NCBI GenBank assembly: GCA_008363265.1
Contig: RHKR01000072.1
Location: forward strand, 1 to 8,725
Origin: Chlorobiota bacterium
GTDB taxonomy: Bacteria > Bacteroidota > Ignavibacteria > Ignavibacteriales > Ignavibacteriaceae
Direction: 5' to 3'
DNA length: 8,725 nt
The notes under the pieces are model-generated. The model had not been told where the DNA came from. It ran no database searches and was given only the letters and a program-made list of their open reading frames with translations. The position numbers were made by a program, and so were the translations under genes. Shown here piece after piece: positions 6,167-8,725 of this stretch. Each line of letters opens with the position of its first letter. Position 1 is the stretch's first letter.

Positions 6167-6175
6167 TAAATTTAG
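6167..6175 (-). promoter_or_regulatory. Possible phrB promoter element (CTAAATTTA)
   Basis: CTAAATTTA on the minus strand lies 42 nt before the phrB ATG, almost the same distance as the identical 9-mer upstream of aspS. On the plus strand it is TAAATTTAG, 27 nt before the lysA ATG, so it could also serve lysA. The divergent intergenic space is short, and promoter elements for both genes must be crowded here. Confidence 0.3.
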
Positions 6176-6202
6176 TTTTTGCTTTCAGAAAATTCCCCTA
6201 AA

Positions 6203-7495
6203 ATGCAACACTTTGAAGATAACTTTTGGCACTACCAAAATAACAAACTATACTGTGAAAACACACCCGTTGAAGAAATAATTTCAGCAGAAGACACCCC
6301 GGCCTATATCTACAGCAAAGCGTCACTGATAAAGCGGTGCCGTGAGTTCACCGCCGCGTTCAAGGATGTACCCCACAAGGTGTTCTATGCTGTTAAAGCG
6401 AACTCCAACCTCAATGTGATCCGGATAATATATAACGAAGGCTTCGGTCTCGATGTCAACTCAGGCGGCGAATTTTACCGCGCGATCAAAGCGGGCGCCT
6501 CCCCCTCAAGAATGATAATGACCGGCGTGGCCAAGACCGAAGAGGAGATCCGTCTTGCTGTTGAGAATGAAGTGCTGATGATCAAGGCAGAATCGCGCGA
6601 TGAAGTGGAGCAGATCAACAGAATTGCCGGCGAACTCGGCAAGACAGCCCGTGTCGCCCTCCGCGTTAATCCCGATATCGTTGTGCAGACACACCCCAAT
6701 ATCTCCACCGCCAAGAGCGGCGTGAAGTTCGGCATCGACCCAGAACCGGCAATGAAGATATACCTTGACCATGCCAATTACAAAAATATCGAGTTCACCG
6801 GCATAGATGTCCACCTCGGATCACAGATACTCTCTTTCGATCCATATTTCGTCACCCTGATGAAGCTTCACACCTTCCTGAGCAAGCTCGCTGATAATGG
6901 AGTGAAACTGAAGCATATCGATCTCGGCGGAGGCTTCGGCGCGCCCTACCATGGCGGTGATGTCTTCAAAATAAAGGAATTCGGCCAACAGGCGGCACCA
7001 CTTCTGAACGAATTCGGCTGTGAAATATTCTTCGAGCCGGGCAGGTTCATCACCGCGAACTGCGGAGCGATAATCAGCCGGGTCCTCTACACAAAAGAAA
7101 GCGGCATTAAAAGCATTCTCCTGCTCGATGCATCCATGACTGAAATAATGCGCCCGATACTCTACCAGAGCTACCATGGGATACTCCCCGTCACGCTGCA
7201 CAGCGACCGTGAAACCGTGGATTACGATGTAGTGGGGCCCGTTTGCGAGTCGAGCGACTATCTCGCCCGCGGCCGCGAGCTGCAGGAAGCCCGGTCAGGC
7301 GACCTGATGGCCATAATGTCGGCAGGTGCATACGCCTCGGTGATGTCGTCGAACTATAATGTCCGCCGCAAACCACCCGAGATAATAGTTGACGGCAACT
7401 GCTGGCATGTAACACGAAGCCGTGAGAGCTACGACTACCTCCTCCACGATGAGAGGATAATTGATGACTTGGTTGAAGTGCAAAAAAACGATTAA
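6203..7495 (+). CDS. lysA: Diaminopimelate decarboxylase (PLP-dependent)
   Basis: LysA removes CO2 from meso-diaminopimelate to give L-lysine, the last step of the DAP pathway, in the cytosol. From the ATG at 6203 the protein is 430 residues, the normal length. It shows the alanine-racemase-like TIM barrel followed by a beta domain. The PLP lysine is K65 in HKVFYAVKANSN. Other landmarks are VHLGSQI (203-209), the phosphate-binding GGGFG (242-246), EPGRF (278-282), the partner-subunit cysteine C348 in GPVCESSDYLARG, and Y377 in SAGAYASVMSSNYN. An in-frame TTG at 6179 would add 8 residues, but the ATG matches the family's usual N-terminus better. No good Shine-Dalgarno is present before either start. 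It is divergent from phrB and is followed after 33 bp by a lipoprotein gene, probably as one transcript. Confidence 0.97.
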   Translation: MQHFEDNFWHYQNNKLYCENTPVEEIISAEDTPAYIYSKASLIKRCREFTAAFKDVPHKVFYAVKANSNLNVIRIIYNEGFGLDVNSGGEFYRAIKAGASPSRMIMTGVAKTEEEIRLAVENEVLMIKAESRDEVEQINRIAGELGKTARVALRVNPDIVVQTHPNISTAKSGVKFGIDPEPAMKIYLDHANYKNIEFTGIDVHLGSQILSFDPYFVTLMKLHTFLSKLADNGVKLKHIDLGGGFGAPYHGGDVFKIKEFGQQAAPLLNEFGCEIFFEPGRFITANCGAIISRVLYTKESGIKSILLLDASMTEIMRPILYQSYHGILPVTLHSDRETVDYDVVGPVCESSDYLARGRELQEARSGDLMAIMSAGAYASVMSSNYNVRRKPPEIIVDGNCWHVTRSRESYDYLLHDERIIDDLVEVQKND

Positions 7496-7520
7496 TTGCG
7501 GATCACAATTCAAATATTAC

Positions 7521-7524
7521 GGAG
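7521..7524 (+). promoter_or_regulatory. Ribosome-binding site of the lipoprotein gene
   Basis: GGAG sits 4 nt before the ATG at 7529 and fixes that start. It makes the in-frame TTG at 7496 unlikely, and that TTG would also destroy the signal peptide position. No promoter is evident in the 33-bp gap after lysA. Confidence 0.6.
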
Positions 7525-7528
7525 AATC

Positions 7529-8077
7529 ATGAAAAAGACACTGTTATTTATGGTAATAGTAGCGGCAACCCTCACAACTCAGGGATGCTTGCTTGTTGAA
7601 AAGATGAGATATGAGATAACGATAAACGAAAACTCCGACACTTCCGGAACCGCCACCCTCTACGCCGAGGGCATCTACTCCGATGCCACAGGCAAAAAGG
7701 AGCTCGACCAGGATACTACAATCCTCTGGGACATCTACTTCCAGCGTGATGAGTTCCTCGGCTACATGGCTGAAACCGGAAGACGCATCCTCGACACCAA
7801 ACTTGAAGTTAAGAAGAAGCAACTCACCGGTGAAGTGAAGTTCGCTTTCAATTCGATCCGCAATGTCGAAGCCATCCAATTCGACGGTGAATACTACTAC
7901 TACACCAACATGAACAAAGACTCGATCGGCGCCACCAACGGCACCCTTATAAAGAAAAAAGAGTACAACCGGATCATCTGGCCCAAAGAAGTAAAAACCC
8001 TCGAATTCGAACTCATCAGCAAAAAACCTCAAAACAAGAGGGATTTAGTGCCGATGGTGAGAGAAAGAATTAAATAG
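7529..8077 (+). CDS. Small predicted lipoprotein of unknown function
   Basis: The 182-residue product starts MKKTLLFMVIVAATLTTQGC, a short positively charged N-region, a hydrophobic core and a cysteine at position 20. This is a plausible signal-peptidase-II site, although TTQGC departs from the strict lipobox. The mature part (CLLVEKMRYEITINENSDTS onward) looks beta-rich, with alternating hydrophobic residues, a YYYYTN run near the middle and a basic end (RDLVPMVRERIK). I do not recognise an assigned domain. The pattern of a lipobox followed by an xYEITINE-SG strand recalls conserved hypothetical lipoproteins of Bacteroidota/Ignavibacteria (impression only). It should be anchored to the cytoplasmic or outer membrane facing the periplasm. 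It follows lysA by 33 bp and probably shares its transcript, with no obvious functional link. The stop codon TAG is the first TAG of the heptamer array behind it. Confidence 0.8.
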   Translation: MKKTLLFMVIVAATLTTQGCLLVEKMRYEITINENSDTSGTATLYAEGIYSDATGKKELDQDTTILWDIYFQRDEFLGYMAETGRRILDTKLEVKKKQLTGEVKFAFNSIRNVEAIQFDGEYYYYTNMNKDSIGATNGTLIKKKEYNRIIWPKEVKTLEFELISKKPQNKRDLVPMVRERIK

Positions 8078-8107
8078 TGGTTAGTGGTTAGTGGTTAGTG
8101 GTTAGTG
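8076..8107 (+). repeat. Heptamer tandem array (AGTGGTT)4.6
   Basis: AGTGGTT is repeated without error for 32 nt, about 4.6 copies. The array begins inside the TAG stop codon (8075-8077) of the lipoprotein gene. It is a short tandemly repeated repetitive (STRR-like) sequence, and it is the left half of an inverted pair with 8188-8218. Confidence 0.9.
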
Positions 8108-8187
8108 TATGCTGGTCAGAAATTCGTTTTGCACAAAAAGAGAGTTACAAATCCCATGCCCCAGCAATAACCTCCGGCAGCCCATAT
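8108..8187. other. 80-bp spacer between inverted heptamer arrays
   Basis: This is unique sequence with no ORF of note. Its ends carry a small inverted repeat, GCTGG (8111-8115) and CCAGC (8161-8165), that would extend the pairing of the flanking heptamer arrays inward. I see no promoter or RNA gene in it. Confidence 0.5.
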
Positions 8188-8218
8188 TAACCACTAACCT
8201 CTAACCACTAACCACTAA
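8188..8218 (-). repeat. Inverted heptamer array (CCACTAA)n
   Basis: TTAACCACTAACC and its continuation give about four copies of CCACTAA, with a single substitution (CCTCTAA) in one copy. Its reverse complement matches the 8076-8107 array over nearly its full length, so the two can form a stem of about 30 bp around the 80-bp spacer. It lies 21 bp upstream of the priA start. Confidence 0.85.
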
Positions 8219-8239
8219 AAACGCACCACACTCAAGAAT

Positions 8240-8725
8240 ATGAGATTTATCCAACTCTCCTTCCCTCTCCCCGTTGACCAGTTGTTCACCTATTCGGTGC
8301 CGGTGAATCTTTATGATGAGGTGGCGGTTGGGAAAAGGGCGGTGGCACCGTTCGGACAGAGGATGCTGACGGGGTTCATCGTTGAGATGAGTGATACTCC
8401 TCCGTTCGAGGACCTGAGCAAGATAAAGAAGATCGTTAAGGTTCTCGATAAACACCCGGTGTTTGATGAGCGGAAGCTGAAGTTCTTCAAGTGGCTTTCA
8501 TCTTATTACATGAGCTCGCTCGGCGAGGCTTTGAAACTTACCGACCCCTACGGCACATCGGTGCAGTCGGAGAAATCGGTTTACTCCGACCGTGAAACGA
8601 TCGAGCGCTTCATATCACTCGAAAAGAGCAAACATACCACCCGGTACAAGGTGATGGAGCTCTTCCTCCAGAAGGATAAATACACCCTGAAACAGCTCCA
8701 GAACCTGACAGGCGTTAAAAGCATC
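8240..8725 (+). CDS. priA: Primosomal protein N' (PriA helicase), N-terminal part
   Basis: An open frame of 162 codons runs from the ATG at 8240 to the window edge. The peptide starts MRFIQLSFPLPVDQLFTYSV, followed by VGKRAVAPFGQRMLTGFIVE. This is the PriA 3'-DNA-binding domain (about residues 1-100) that recognises the leading-strand 3' end at stalled forks. FFKWLSSYYMSSLGEALKL and PYGTSVQSE follow, and the remainder (about 135-162) looks like the winged-helix region. The helicase core and zinc-binding cysteines lie beyond the window. PriA reloads the replisome at collapsed forks in the cytosol. No strong Shine-Dalgarno precedes the ATG, but the start matches the family N-terminus closely. 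The 162 bp upstream are filled by the inverted heptamer arrays, so its promoter must be inside or very near them. Confidence 0.93.
   Translation, partial: MRFIQLSFPLPVDQLFTYSVPVNLYDEVAVGKRAVAPFGQRMLTGFIVEMSDTPPFEDLSKIKKIVKVLDKHPVFDERKLKFFKWLSSYYMSSLGEALKLTDPYGTSVQSEKSVYSDRETIERFISLEKSKHTTRYKVMELFLQKDKYTLKQLQNLTGVKSI

Noticed and set aside
5543..6169. 208-codon plus-strand reading frame opposite the phrB 5' half
   Set aside because: It is antisense to conserved photolyase codons, resembles no family I know and lacks a ribosome-binding site. Its length follows from codon bias on the other strand.
6179..6202. lysA start at the upstream TTG codon
   Set aside because: It would add eight residues with no family similarity and has no ribosome-binding site. 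The ATG at 6203 matches the usual N-terminus of the family.
6506..7201. Minus-strand reading frames inside lysA
   Set aside because: They overlap conserved PLP-binding parts of lysA in antisense, and their compositions are not protein-like.
7496..7528. Lipoprotein start at the TTG directly after the lysA stop
   Set aside because: It would place 11 polar and basic residues before the signal peptide. The ATG at 7529 has GGAG in front and gives a standard signal sequence.
7544..8032. 162-codon minus-strand reading frame opposite the lipoprotein gene
   Set aside because: It is long, but it is rich in Val, Phe and Gly and has no recognisable domain. The plus-strand frame has a ribosome-binding site and signal peptide and fits the lysA operon.
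8076..8218. Telomere-like or CRISPR-like repeats
   Set aside because: A 7-bp period with only four to five copies at an internal chromosomal site fits a simple tandem repeat. There is no spacer structure, and coding DNA continues on both sides.

Overview
This is about 8.7 kb of ordinary-looking bacterial chromosome of roughly balanced base composition. It carries housekeeping and repair genes separated by unusually structured, repeat-rich intergenic DNA. The gene set and protein flavour suggest a member of the Bacteroidota/Chlorobiota/Ignavibacteria assemblage. The pointers are a YpdA-type (bacillithiol disulfide) reductase C-terminus, a class II CPD photolyase, a diaminopimelate decarboxylase followed by a small lipoprotein, and mostly weak Shine-Dalgarno sequences. 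That placement is an inference from memory, not a computed one. There are no tRNA or rRNA genes, IS transposases or CRISPR arrays.

Layout. Bases 1-227 (+) are the end of a ypdA-like gene, which converges on rmuC (244-1662, -). Upstream of rmuC on the same strand lies a compact, overlapping mntA-hepT toxin-antitoxin pair (1688-2357, -). A 311-bp gap follows (2358-2668). It holds a tandem array of three exactly phased 32-bp repeats containing palindromes, and the rho-independent terminator of aspS. aspS (2669-4438, -) encodes aspartyl-tRNA synthetase. Next is a 324-bp gap (4439-4762) packed with GC-rich palindromes, a long imperfect inverted repeat and a 7-bp tandem repeat that runs over the stop codon of phrB. 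The class II photolyase gene phrB (4763-6124, -) diverges from lysA (6203-7495, +). lysA is followed after 33 bp by a small lipoprotein gene (7529-8077, +). A 162-bp gap built around two inverted arrays of a 7-bp repeat leads into the start of priA (8240 onward, +), which runs off the window.

Function. The genes do not form one pathway. RmuC, PriA and photolyase all belong to DNA maintenance (restraint of rearrangement, replication restart, direct reversal of UV damage). AspRS and LysA serve translation and amino-acid or peptidoglycan-precursor supply. The MntA-HepT pair is the only accessory module; it shares strand and close spacing with rmuC, so the three may be co-transcribed.

I do not see a convincing undescribed multi-gene system. 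The least explained material is intergenic: the 32-bp palindromic array upstream of mntA-hepT, the composite repeat island between aspS and phrB, and two different heptamer arrays that each begin in register with the TAG stop codon of the gene they follow.
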